Source of the DNA: Dinochytrium kinnereticum
Taxonomy: Eukaryota; Chytridiomycota; Chytridiomycetes; Chytridiales; Chytridiaceae
Length of the DNA: 64,000 nucleotides
Assembly: GCA_027604005.1 (NCBI GenBank)
Contig: JADGJT010000037.1
Span: 3,571-67,570 of the forward strand
Direction: 5' to 3'
In this document: positions 22,513 through 33,632 of the stretch, one piece after another
Layout of the letters: every line of letters begins with the position of its first letter
How positions within the stretch are numbered: the stretch's first letter is position 1
Translations under genes and position numbers: made by a program
Notes under the pieces: model-generated
The model's database searches: none
Told to the model about the DNA's origin: nothing
Seen by the model: only the letters and a program-made list of their open reading frames with translations

Positions 22513-23350
22513 TCAATCGTCCATGTCAATATCATACTCCGGGTAGATCGATTTGATGGTCACTCCCCGCTATCATACACATAAACATACAACAAATGAG
22601 ATGACAACAGATCATTACCGTTTCCGCTATCTTTCCTAGAATGATTTGTGCGCAATCCTTCGCTTCGTTATACTCATGTAGCATTTTTATATGCTTATTC
22701 ATCAACTCATTAATCTCTTCGTCAGTAATGGCGGCATCTTTTAAAGGATTGATCAACCGAGACAGCTCTTGCCTCAGCTTGGATTCGTTTTCACGGAGCT
22801 CTTGTACTTCTTTTTCCAAGATCTCCAAATCCACTTCGGAAACGTCATCGTTCTTTTCCAAAAATGAAAAAAGTTCAGATTACATCAACAGAGAATCCAG
22901 TTTTCACCTTATGGCTCTCTGCTGACCTGGATAGCATATTTGTTCTTGGTCGAAGGCCCATTCGAGGGGTTTGATATTTTGGGGTTGTGCCTGATCCCAA
23001 GGCTTGTGGGGTAGATAAGTTTCCATGACTTAACCGATTTCTGCTTGGTGTTGACGGTGAGGAGGATGTAGCATTTTCTCTTGGGATTTGAAGAGGTGTC
23101 GATATCAGAGGCGACTTGAAGGGTTTCGATGCATAGGAGCAACGTTTGCTTTTGGTTGAACGAGAGGGATCCCTTGGAACGTCCTTTCGCTTTTGGCGTG
23201 GCGTTTGAGAGCAGACCACCACGCTAGGGATCCTAAATAAATTCGCAAACGATTCTTGTTAAAAAAGGTATCATTGGGGAACAAAAGCAGTTATCAACTC
23301 TGTGAAAACTGGGTGCCCCACGTCTTCGCGGAATCATCGCAGTCTGACAT
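22513..23350 (-). CDS. SWI5: SWI5 recombination mediator subunit
   Basis: Four exons (23310-23350, 22908-23232, 22619-22852, 22513-22569) give 218 residues. The C-terminal domain is clear Swi5: a coiled coil (LEILEKEVQELRENESKL), then NKHIKMLHEYNEAKD, AQIILGKIAE and, after the last intron, RGVTIKSIYPEYDID. Swi5 pairs with Sfr1/Mei5 to stabilise Rad51 (and Dmc1) filaments in homologous recombination. The N-terminal half is basic and Ser/Pro-rich and contains KPFKSPLISTP. The first exon codes for only 13 residues (MSDCDDSAKTWGT) plus two bases; I chose it because it is the only upstream ATG giving matching splice phase. The start lies 113 bp from HIRA in a shared divergent promoter. Confidence 0.88.
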
Positions 23351-23463
23351 GTCCACCGTCCGAAAACAATTTTGCTGCAGTTGACGCTATTGCCATTCAT
23401 CAATCTTGACGGAATAAACCTGAGAACTGGAGGATCGACGGAATCCTCTCGGACTCACTAAAG
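23351..23463. promoter_or_regulatory. short divergent promoter SWI5 / HIRA
   Basis: Only 113 bp separate the start codons of two divergent genes, so the promoters and both 5' leaders must fit here. This implies a bidirectional nucleosome-free region. Confidence 0.6.
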
Positions 23464-26400
23464 ATGTTCATTGTCTACCCGTCATGGATAGTGCATGCTG
23501 GGGATAAGGGTCAAAAGTTGCCAATCTATTCAGTTCATATACAACCTCTCAAGAAAGATGCAAGGCTTGCCACGGGCGGGCAGGGTGGGCCATACTTTCT
23601 AACTTTCTTACATTATGTTTCTCCCAGATATTTAATGAATAATTCTAAATGGCTGATATATTTTTAACCATACTTTGTATCAAGATGGTAAGGTCAGGCT
23701 ATGGAATATGAAGCCAATTCTGGACTTGGACGCCGAAAAAGACGATTCTGTTCCAAAACTGCTTTCAACTTTATCACTCCACTCGGGTTTGATTTAAATT
23801 TCGATGAGTTTTAATCGTAACAGGTGCGGTTATGTGTGTGAGATGGTCCAATGACAAGAGCACTCATCTTGCAACTGGATCTGATGATCATAAGATTGTA
23901 ATATGGGAACAAGATAGGTTAATATTGCGACACGCTCATCAATATTTTCGCTAAAATCTAGTAGATCTGGATATCAGGTGGCGATGTTTGGAGAAAGCGA
24001 AACAGCCAACGTGGAAACCTGGAGAGGAGTCAAAGTACTTTCTGGCCATGAATCGGGTATGTTAAAGAAAATTCCTTTTCGAAACACTTACCATTTCGAA
24101 TATGGAAGACGTTTTGGATCTCGCGTGGTCACCCGAAAATGACTACCTCGCATCATGTGGCCTAGATAGCCATATAATAGTTTGGGACGGAAGAACTTTC
24201 GGTAACGTCTCTAACGGAAGAGCCATATCACTGAAAAAATCACGTCTTCCTAGAAAAGTTGAAAAAACTGGATGCTCACGGAGGTTTTGTAAAAGGAATA
24301 ACATGGGATCCCATTGGGAAGTTTCTTGCATCTCAGGTATTAATAAGTAAAACTGGCTAACGCATTTACGTGAAAAGTCCGACGATAAAACCGTAAAGGT
24401 TTGGAGAATATCGGACTGGAAAGTCAATAGCGAAATCACAGAACCTTATGTAACAACCGCTTCAACGACGTTCTTTCGGAGACTTAGGTTTACAACTCTT
24501 CTAATTCTTTTTTCTTTTAATATATTTTGGTAAATTCTCACCAATTTCAATCCATCTCAACAGCTGGTCACCAGAGGGGACCTATGTTATAACTGCAAAC
24601 GGCGAAAACGGTAATATCCCAGTTGCTCCCATAATATCTCGAGAAGATTGGTCAACCGAATTATCGCTGGTCGGTCACCAGGCGCCTATAGAAGTGGCTG
24701 TAAGCTTAACTGGAAGTTATTTCACACTTATTTTTTCCCTCTCTCCCTTTTTATATTTGTTGGGCCATAGCTATTCAATCCCGTTCTGTTTGAGGTACCA
24801 ACCGAAGATGGACAAACTGCCCTGGCGCCTGAAAAAAGAGCTCTTTCTGCGATATGCGCGACTGGTAGCCAAGATCGGGGGGTCTCGGTGTGGTGTACAT
24901 CAAAATCTTACTGCGCTGCGAGCGCTCAAGATGTCTTCAAGCACAGCGTTTTGGACTTAGCCTGGTAACCTAAGAAGACCTTCCTTGCTAATTTGAGTAG
25001 GACATCGGATGGGTACACTTTATTGGCATGCTCATATGACGGGACTGTAGCTGCTTTTACTTTCAGCACTGCGGAATTTGGATTTCCAATTTCCGCAGAG
25101 GACAAGGTAATTTAATTCATACACATAGAAAAAAAGCATTATATTTATTTTAAATAGTTTTCGGCAATGGTCAAGTACGGCTACAAGAAGGAAACGAAGC
25201 CCATTCCTGAGAGCATCACTCAATTAGAGCTCGAGGATGTTCTTCGAGCTAAGGATGTTGTACGAGTTCACGAAATGGCACCATCGACCTCAAAGGAGAA
25301 TTTGAAGCCAGATCATGAAATGAATAGCATGGAGGCCCCACGGGCGAGCATGCCTTCTGAGTCTAATATATCTTCGCTTCCAGTGACAAACCAGAAGGAG
25401 ACACGGCTTGCAGATGGAAGAAGACGAATTAAGCCTATGTTTGTGAAAAGGTCGGTGCACTTTCTGTAAATGAATCGCTTATATAAGTAGCCTTACTGGA
25501 AACTCAATGGCCCCTACATTAGACGTAATGTTGTTTCATCCCTTCTCTCTAAACTTTGTAAATGCGTAGGCCACAAGAAAAATAATTGGAGGACTTAGTG
25601 GGGCCGAACCAGATGAATACTCAATACCAGTGGGTAGCAAGAAGGAGAAAGAGAAACGGAAGTTTTTTGGTGGTGATGCAGACACTGAAAACAAAGTGAG
25701 AGCGATTACATGCCTTTTTCCCCCTTCTTTTTTCTATACCTATCGTGCTTTTGCGTCGCCTGACTAATCTTCAATTATTTGATGTCCTCTATTAGAGACA
25801 GGCGGTTGAATATGTACTTCCGATATTAACACAGGCAGATTCATCGGCTGTCCTTGCGGTGCCATCTATCAGAACCAGATATGTCCTTCAAATTCCAGCA
25901 AAAGCCTCTTTATCTGCACATGATCCTAGTGACTATGTTACAGTGGAATGTAAGAACCCGGATAAACCTTGTAAGTGGAATGGCATGTTTTTATTTCTTC
26001 CACATTCTTACTGATTTATCCGTGAAGCCGAAACGGCAAAAGTTGTATGCTCGTATAAAGGCTCCGTGGAGTTTAGCACTCAATTTAAAAGTCCCGTTTT
26101 ATTTATCAAGGCTGGGAATGGCTTCTATGCAATTGCCTGTGCGGATGCCTCATTACACTTCTTAAGTCTGGCTGGGAGAAGGTTAGAATTAAAAAGTAAT
26201 TTTAGATTTAAAGCGCGTTACAGGATCCTACCTCCTATCGTTCTGCCCGCGTGCGCTTCGTACATGGATGCATGCGAAAGCTACCTGCTTTGCATTACAT
26301 GCATTGGAACAGTTTACATATGGTAGTCTTTCAAATTGCGTTTATTCCTTGAAAGAATTCTTAAGCTGAACAATTTAGGGATACGGGCCGGAAATTGGCT

Positions 26401-27116
26401 ATGATGTCGCATGAACCTTTGGCTCCTATACTCCCTCCAACCAGAACCCAAACCGACTCCAAAGTTCCTCCCACATCCATCCTGGCAGCTATAATTCGCA
26501 GGGATGGCCTTCCTATCATCAAAACATCTGCACTAAAAACATACACATATCTCCTCCCCATGAAAGTATGGATTGACATTTCAAACTCAGAGTCGGAAGA
26601 ATTCCTGGGAAACTTGGGATCTGGGGACCTCAGCAGACTACCAGACGCGGAGCAGCTACCCTATATTGAGGTCGCATTATTACACGATATTTTTAACGCT
26701 GAATTAGAATTGCTTAGCATTTGCTACCCTAACGATGTCGGAGGATTCATACAAGAAATGGCTGGCTTTGTATGCGAAGAGAGTATCGGATGAAGGTTCT
26801 GTGATCAAGGCGCGGGAATTGTGCGAGGACCTACTCGGTTTAACGCCTTATAGGTACGCTTTAATTATAGTGATTCAAACTAATGTTGACCAGTTCTTTG
26901 AAACATCTCCCCGTAAGAAGATGCCTTATCGTTTTTCATTGAGCGTTCTTACATTTCAAAAATTTCAGGAATTAAACGGAAGGGAATTACTCAAAGAGAT
27001 TCTGCCTGTATTAGGTAAACCTGATAACAATGGCTTTTTTTTTGACACACGTTGCAGGAAGTAGCCGAAAGCTTCAACCTACTGTCCACACCTTCTGGAC
27101 ATACATCAACACTTGA
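23464..27116 (+). CDS. HIRA: histone chaperone HIRA (Hir1/Hir2-type)
   Basis: A gene of many small exons; the first is 23464-23584, and others start near 23685, 23824, 23965, 24109, 24254 and 24379. The N-terminus (VYPSWIVHAGDKGQKLPIYS) is typical of HIRA. WD repeats include GKVRLWNMKPI, HLATGSDDHKIVIWEQD, LDLAWSPENDYLASCGLDSH, GGFVKGITWDPIGKFLASQS and SWSPEGTYVITANG. The region near RRRIKPMFVK resembles the B domain, which contacts the ASF1 chaperone. The C-terminal Hira domain follows (LAPILPPTRTQ, KTYTYLLPMKVW then DISNSESEEF). HIRA deposits H3-H4 independently of replication and represses histone genes. The stop at 27114-27116 faces the FARSB stop only 2 bp away. Later exon boundaries near 25.5-26.9 kb are approximate. 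Confidence 0.9.
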
Positions 27117-27118
27117 GT

Positions 27119-29381
27119 TCACAAAAATGGCTCAAGGTTGAACTCTAACGCCGACGTCGGGTAGAGGAAGTCGAACTTCTGCACCACTTCTGGGTGCAAG
27201 ATCCCGAAAGCTCCAATGAGCTTCCGGTTGTAGAAAACATCAGCTCTGCGTCCAGGGAAGAAAGTGGCATCTAGCATTTGGCTCAGAATAAAAATTAATA
27301 AATCATGGGCTTACTCTCAGACTCCTTAACATAGTAACCTCCATCTTCATTTATGCGCACAAGAGGTACATTCAACATAGCCATAATACGGTCAAGCATT
27401 CCATGAATAAGCTAAATAGCGTAAGATTTCAAGAGCAAAGGCATTTCCAACCTCAAACCCAGATCCTTTGAGATTTGAGTAAACGATTCCAACATGGCGT
27501 TCGTTGCGGGCACGCCTTTCCAAAGTATCATCCTTAAAGGCAACATCTGAGACCTCAAAGATCTTCATCGGCATGGAATGGTCCTTGTTGCTGGCGATAG
27601 TTTTCAACAATCCGGGGAGAAGACTAGTGCGAACAACCTATTTGTAAGAGCAATACGTCTAAGGAGCTTTACCTGGTATTCAACGGTTTTAGGGTTTGCC
27701 AATTTAATGGCAGTCTTGTTGTCATCTACTTTACGCAGGTATGAGAAGTTCTCGTCATGGGAGCACTTAAGATTGTTAATAGGTCGAAATGATGCAGTTT
27801 ACCAGAATAAGAGGCAGGACTTCAGTGTATCCAGAAAGTGCAATCTCCCTCCTCACTAAGTCTGACAATTTGTTTAAAGGAAGGGGTGCGGCCACGGTAT
27901 AGGCTTGTGGGGTGGTCTCCTCAATGTTATTGTAACCATATGCGATGGCAACATCCTCGGCAACGTCACAAGCGTGCAGAATATCACTTCTGGTAGGCGG
28001 GACAGAGACGATAATGGATCCTTCCTCAGTCCCCGCAACTGCAGAAAGAGACATCTTCGAAAGAAGTTCAACAATCTTCTCAGTGTCAAGGTTGATGCCG
28101 ATTCTTCCATTTATATACTTGGAAGTTGTCTTGACCTCGCGGACGCTTAAATCAGGGTAAATTTCCTCCCTCCCATCTGAGTAGATGACCTCCACCGGCT
28201 CTACCCTAAACAATTATTAAGTTCTTGACATTGTACTCTGCACATTACGAGAACTGATCCTTCGCATATTGGGAGAACATGGCAACTACAGTGTTAAGCA
28301 CAACTTTAGCTTTAGTCAAATCGGTTGCCGTGCACTCAATGAAAACATTCTTGGTTGACAGCTTGATTTTGGAATGATCCCCGTTAATAATAGGAGGCAG
28401 TGACAAAACGGTGCGTTTCGAGTCATAGATAATAGGGTACCGAGGAGAATCCTTGATGATATGCAGGAACTTGCTCAGCTTTCGGTCAGCCTAGCTCAAA
28501 AATCAGTATAAAACTATTGATAAGAAAAACCTCGTAGAAAGTCATCAATTCCTCGCCAGTCATGGAGACGGACTGGTTTAAAGGTGTAAACTTAATGTCT
28601 TTCGGAGGAAGGGCTTCGTAGCTGAACGGCCCTGAAATAGTGTCCAAGTCGTGCGTTCCAATGGCAACGAGAGTTCTCTTTCTGGAAATGATTGGCGAAA
28701 TGGGCATGCAATTGTGACCTACCGGCATATGTTGTTGTGAAGCTTATCCTGAAGATCAATGAAAGAGTTGTAACTGTCCTGATCGAAATTCACATTTCTC
28801 AAGATGGCAGCGACAACAAATGGGCGGACACTTGCTGTCTGAAATAATCAATGTTAGCTCTCCTCCTGGTTGGCAGTTCTTACCTCTGCTTTGACATACA
28901 ACCTCTCAGCTTTCCTCCCATTTGCCGGGCTAATCACATTGTACGTGGGCGGCTTTTGCAGACCCAAAAAGACTCTCAGAGCCCGGTTGATTCCCTCTGG
29001 ACATAACAGATCGTAGCTGTATGTATAATCAGCCAATCTGGAAAACTTATGACGAAAAGAAAGATTACCGATTGGCTGGAATATCAATACGATAGATGGG
29101 CCGGGACGAAAGATCCTTTGCCTTGTCTGCACCCACTTCTTTGGCAACCATTTCCTGCTCGGAGGTCTGGAGATCTTAGTCAAGATCACAGGATATCTCG
29201 CTTTACCTCCTCCTCTAGTTCAATCCCGAACTCAAAGCAGAGCTCCTCGAACTCAGCCGTGGCTGATGATGCATCAGCATTACCTAATGGTCGCTTGCCA
29301 TAATCCAAAGAGTAATCACTTACTGAAGGATCGGCCTAAGGACTTGAACAAGTTGTCTCGATCAACATTAACGGTAGGCAT
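27119..29381 (-). CDS. FARSB: phenylalanyl-tRNA synthetase beta subunit, cytosolic
   Basis: The start ATG is at 29381 ([19 protein letters not shown]) and the stop at 27119. Several exons are separated by 40-70 nt introns. Family segments in order: [22 protein letters not shown] text near 29.2 kb, [20 protein letters not shown], then [55 protein letters not shown], and the B5 region with [20 protein letters not shown]. The end [10 protein letters not shown] is conserved. The protein pairs with the alpha (FARSA) subunit in a cytosolic heterotetramer that charges tRNA-Phe; the beta chain carries the B3/4 editing and B5 domains. It converges on HIRA with almost no spacer, so transcripts of the two genes must overlap at their 3' ends. 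Confidence 0.93.
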
Positions 29382-29534
29382 CTTGAGGCAGGAGAATTTT
29401 TTTCGTGTTTTTTCAAATACTTTGCATGGTTGAAGATTCTATATGAAATGGATGATAATACTTTGCAGTAGTGAGCCAGTTAGTGCTTTATTATGATCTA
29501 GAGACGGGAGGTTGCTTGTTCGCTTGTCTTCTGA

Positions 29535-30810
29535 CTATGGGTTGGAAAGGAAATAGTAGCTTTCCCACAGAGGCATGTACTCCGAGATAATGTCTGAGAT
29601 GCGTTAAAGGTCATCATTTAAGTCAAAGTATCATACTTCCAACCAAGGACAAGATCGGAGTCTTTGCGAATGCGTCGCATAGTCGCTGCAATCTTCCCCT
29701 TGGAACATACTTGTTAAATACGAAATAGTGAATGAATAAACTTACTTTGTGTATAAATCGTAGAATGGCTGACGCAGCGCATAGAGGTATAGTAAGCTCA
29801 ATCTTCTATTCAGCTCAGATCGTTCCAAGAGTTTCAAATGGGGCCAATGTGATAGCACCGCTGATAAGCTCACAAAATCCGCTGCGGCAGAAGCAAGCCA
29901 CGGTTTCCACGATTTAGACCCATAACGTCGAAGAAGCAGCCCTTTCAAGAGTCAGATATCATTGCGGACATATTTGCTAACAATAAATAAAAGGTTTGAT
30001 GATGTAAATCCACTCAGCAGCGGCTCGCAGTCTCCCTAGCTCGGTCAAATAATCAGATGGTCTCTTTGCTGAATCCAAGATAGCACGTGAGACCAAGTAC
30101 TTAGAAACGCCATTATTTGTTATGGTCTTTTCCTTATCAAGAAATCCCTCCAAACGAGCATAGTCTTTTTGCGAACGGGGGCCAGTCCACGTTGTCGCCT
30201 TCTGATCGACCGAAATCTGAGAAACATCAAAGTCTCGCTCAACAACTTGAGAATGCAAAATGGTTCTCCTTTTCGATAGCTTGAACACAAGAAGTCGGGA
30301 AACCAGCCTTAGTCAGTGTTAACAATGGTGCATCATTCAGCAATAGCCTTACTTCATAAATTCAATAATTCCAACAACCTGCCATCTCAACTTATCTGAT
30401 CCCAACTCTTTTGCGATCATTTCCGCCAGAACCTGAAGATGCTGAACAATTGTTACGCTGTAGGATAAAGCGGCGTATATTTTGGATGACTTTAAAGCAC
30501 TTCGAGTGTACTGATTGAAAATTGAAGGCCTCTCATCAATGGACGTCCGAGACATTTGACCTTGCTGAAGAATAGAGTCCAGATACATATTAAACACATT
30601 CAGGACCCCATAAACTTTCAAATTTAGTGGAATCTCTTGATTCAATTCCTTACTGCCTTCAGCAACGATCTCTGAGTGCTTAAAGCGACCTATTGATCAG
30701 ATTCGCTTCTATACTCAGCAATTACCAGGCAGGATGTAGGTCAATGATCGTATGGAACTCTCCAGAGTCCCAAGAAGGGCAGCATTTTCCCTAAGGACTT
30801 CCATGGACAT
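29535..30810 (-). CDS. PEX16: peroxin-16, peroxisomal membrane biogenesis
   Basis: The start is ATG 30810 (MSMEVLRENAALLGTLESS then IRSLTYILPG), with a second in-frame ATG at 30804. Later segments follow PEX16: LNLKVYGVLNVFNMYLDS, GVVGIIEFMK-like text, RPSDYLTELGRLRAAAEWIY then IIKPFIY, LRRYGSKSWKPWLASAAAD, LNRRLSLLYLYALRQPFYD and the end SDIISEYMPLWESYYFLSNP. PEX16 is an integral peroxisomal/ER membrane protein that recruits PEX3 and so brings in peroxisomal membrane proteins. Many yeasts lack it; filamentous and early-diverging fungi keep it. The start codon is 23 bp from the WAPL start on the other strand, an extremely short shared promoter. Confidence 0.9.
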
Positions 30811-30833
30811 GCTCTGGCAAAATATTTTTCGAA

Positions 30834-33438
30834 ATGGATGGACTTGAAGGAAAACCCAAGGCCAGACCAAAAATAACATATAAAAGCCGGCAACCCGTCC
30901 TAAAACCTGACTTATACGATGGAAAGAGAAGGCGTACTCATGAAGATGACTCTGAGCAGAGAAAAAAGATAAACTTGACGTCCTTATGCAACAAAGACGT
31001 TGAAACGGTATTGTTCTGGAATTGTTTTGGTGCATTCTCATGCTTCATTAGCCCAATAAAGGCTCCCGGTCAGTGTTTCGGTCGCTTTCAGATGATAGCC
31101 TAGGCAGCATTGAGGCCAGATCACATGAGAGCACTCCGAAATCATCTGCTTTGACACGGTCGAATTTGAAGGATGGCGAAAGGACCCCAGAGAGAAGCCG
31201 AAGCATTCTGGAGAGTTTATTTTCTGAAGCTGGAGGCTCGGAACCGATCCAAAATCTCTCTCCCACCGCATATGCATCCCCCACCAAGTCTGGTCGTCTT
31301 GGTCGTATGAAGGTTGCCACGTTACGTAAAGTCGTGAGCTCCCCACCTGCATTATCAGGGGTGTTTCAGAAGAGAGGCAGCTTTTCTGCAGGAAATACGG
31401 ATGCGCCATCTCCATTGTCTCGAATTGAAGTATCTCTGAAGCCGATGTATGTTAAGGAAGAGGAGGCTGGGGACGAGAGAGCAGTTGGGGGCATGGCTTT
31501 CACATATGGACGTACTAGAAGTATTCTGGCCGAGAATGAGTTCGAGAAGTCAGCCGGTGAATCATACTCCACAATTCTGCGAAGAAATAGAGATGAGGGA
31601 TTAGATAGTAGCGATTCGGAAGGTGACGCCACAGTGATGGTTAGTGTTTAAGAATTGATTCGGCTTGTTGAAATACATACAGAAGAAAGATTTGAAGGGT
31701 ATACATGAATTGAGAGAGGCTGGAGAATTGAAACGATTTTCGGACGAGATGGAGTACATCATTAGCGGCCTAGATAGAAATCTCGCCGTTAACGTGCGCC
31801 GATCTAGGTATTTAATAGCAATTTATTCACCTTCTAAAACAACAGTTTCATAGAGCTCTTGCGGAAGTCATCCAAGCCTGCCTTTTCGTCCAAGCTCAAA
31901 ACCTTTGATCTTGCGTCGAAACTAAATAGGCACTTGGAAAACGAAGAAGATCCAGTTAGTTTTTCCCTCCCAGTCTTTATAAATCTGATATTCGTTTATG
32001 TTCATTATATCTACCTATCTAACTTACATCGAATTGTCAGATCATTATCGCCATTATCGCTTCCCAGATTATCGTCCTGGGTGATGCAACCTATCAAAGA
32101 TATGATCTTCCTGGGCTCCTTAATTCTCTTTGTTATGGGATACGCATAGATACAGATCCATTTAAAGATGTACGATCTTCAAAGTATGAAAAACTTCTAG
32201 TTAGTAAATATTTAAGGTGTATCTCTGATTCTAACCTTTCCGCAGGTCTCAGAGCTGAAAGCATTGATATTGTCGCTTGATCTCCTTGAAGATAATGTTC
32301 TTAGCGTAATCTATTGATTACATAATGCCTCTTACTTTTTTTTGTAGCTCAGAAACCTCTCTTTGTCCGCTTTGGCCCTAATTCTAAGCTGTATTGACGA
32401 ACGAGATGCTTTTCAGACTTGCTTCTCACTCGGCCTCAATGTGGAACTCTGCAGGACGATTACTGGCGCCGCTCAAAATTTTCAGAATGAAACATTATCG
32501 GAGAACGTCAGTGAACCTCAAGCCATTACTGAGCTCACCTTGGCTATTGATATCTTGGGACTTCTTGTGTTACATTCTGAGGAAGGATTAGAGTATATTT
32601 CTAACAATCACGTGTTGTTCGAATCCCTTCTCAATATCTTTGCTGCCTTTGCTGGCATAGATAGCCAGGGCATTTTGGCAGGTACAAGATACCATATAGA
32701 GCTATATTTTCTAAATGGCCTAGATAAATGTCTTATATCTGTTCTCAAAATATTGGTAGATTTAACAGCTAGAGGCAGTCGCGTTTATTTGAGCAAAAAC
32801 ATGCCTCTACTTCGAGGAATTACGTCGGCCTCTGCTGTCGTCCTGGGAAGATTTTTGACCGAGACGGCCTTGAATCCGCCAAGAGAAGAGAAATTAAACG
32901 CAATAGATTGTGCATCGCAGCTTTCTATTGTACTGCTAATCAATGTGCTGTATACTATCGAAGGATCTGGAGTCTATTTCTGGGAATCAGGTAACGACGG
33001 TCTTTTCTTCATTTACAGGCTAATTTTTGATAGCCAGACCCAGTGGGGCTCAAAATTCAGTAGTTTGGCTAGCAGGCGATTTTACGATCTTACAAGCTTG
33101 CGCCGAAATATTTAAGCTGGAGTTTATCGGAAAGCAAAATGTATGAACTTTCAAATCATAATTACTTAACATTTGTGAAGGATGATCTCTCCAGAAAAAC
33201 ATACCTGGCAATGTTGGCAGGAAGTCTAATGGAATGCCGCAGCAAAGATAATGAGCTGAATGAAGACCCTGGCTGGAAGGCCGAAAAGGATTTAACGGAT
33301 GGGATTTTATCGACCTTGCTTTCTTTCCTGGAGCCTACAGATGAGGGAAGCAATGCACAGCTTCGTTTTGAAGTGCCTCGTGCAGCATTGGATCGCCTAA
33401 AGCGCGTTACCGATTTCCTTAAGCAATCTCACTTATAA
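30834..33438 (+). CDS. WAPL: WAPL/Rad61 cohesin release factor
   Basis: The first exon is 30834-31029 and is followed by a 44-nt intron (acceptor at 31073, or 31091 with the same frame). Further exons start near 31683 and 31846, and the last ends at stop 33438. The N-terminal third is Ser/Arg-rich and disordered. GGMAFTYGRTRSIL is the short conserved motif before the Wapl domain. The helical repeat domain then runs through KGIHELREAGELKRFSDEME, YIISGLDRNLAVNVRRSS, FDLASKLNRHLENEEDP and SLDLLEDNVLS, to the C-terminus. WAPL with Pds5 opens cohesin rings. The opening residues (MDGLEGKPKARPKITYKSR) include an arginine/lysine-rich YSR-like motif reminiscent of the N-terminal motifs WAPL uses to bind Pds5. 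It is divergent from PEX16, 23 bp start to start. Confidence 0.88.
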
Positions 33439-33632
33439 TGTGGTTACAAAATATGTAAAAAGTCTGGCCCGCTTTCATGTAATTTAATAAGGAAATAACA
33501 ACCCTGAATTAGTTGAGGTTCGATGGGTAAGAAGAGCTTGGTAACGTGTGTATGTGTATAGAGGATCAAAAAATATATCTGTATGTACAAGATATTTTAG
33601 TTCCTGGGATCAAATCCGAAAAATAGCAACAG

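Noticed and set aside
22875..23222. Start of the SWI5 upstream exon at a GTG codon (23222)
   Set aside because: Not a eukaryotic start; splicing to an upstream ATG exon at 23310-23350 gives matching phase.
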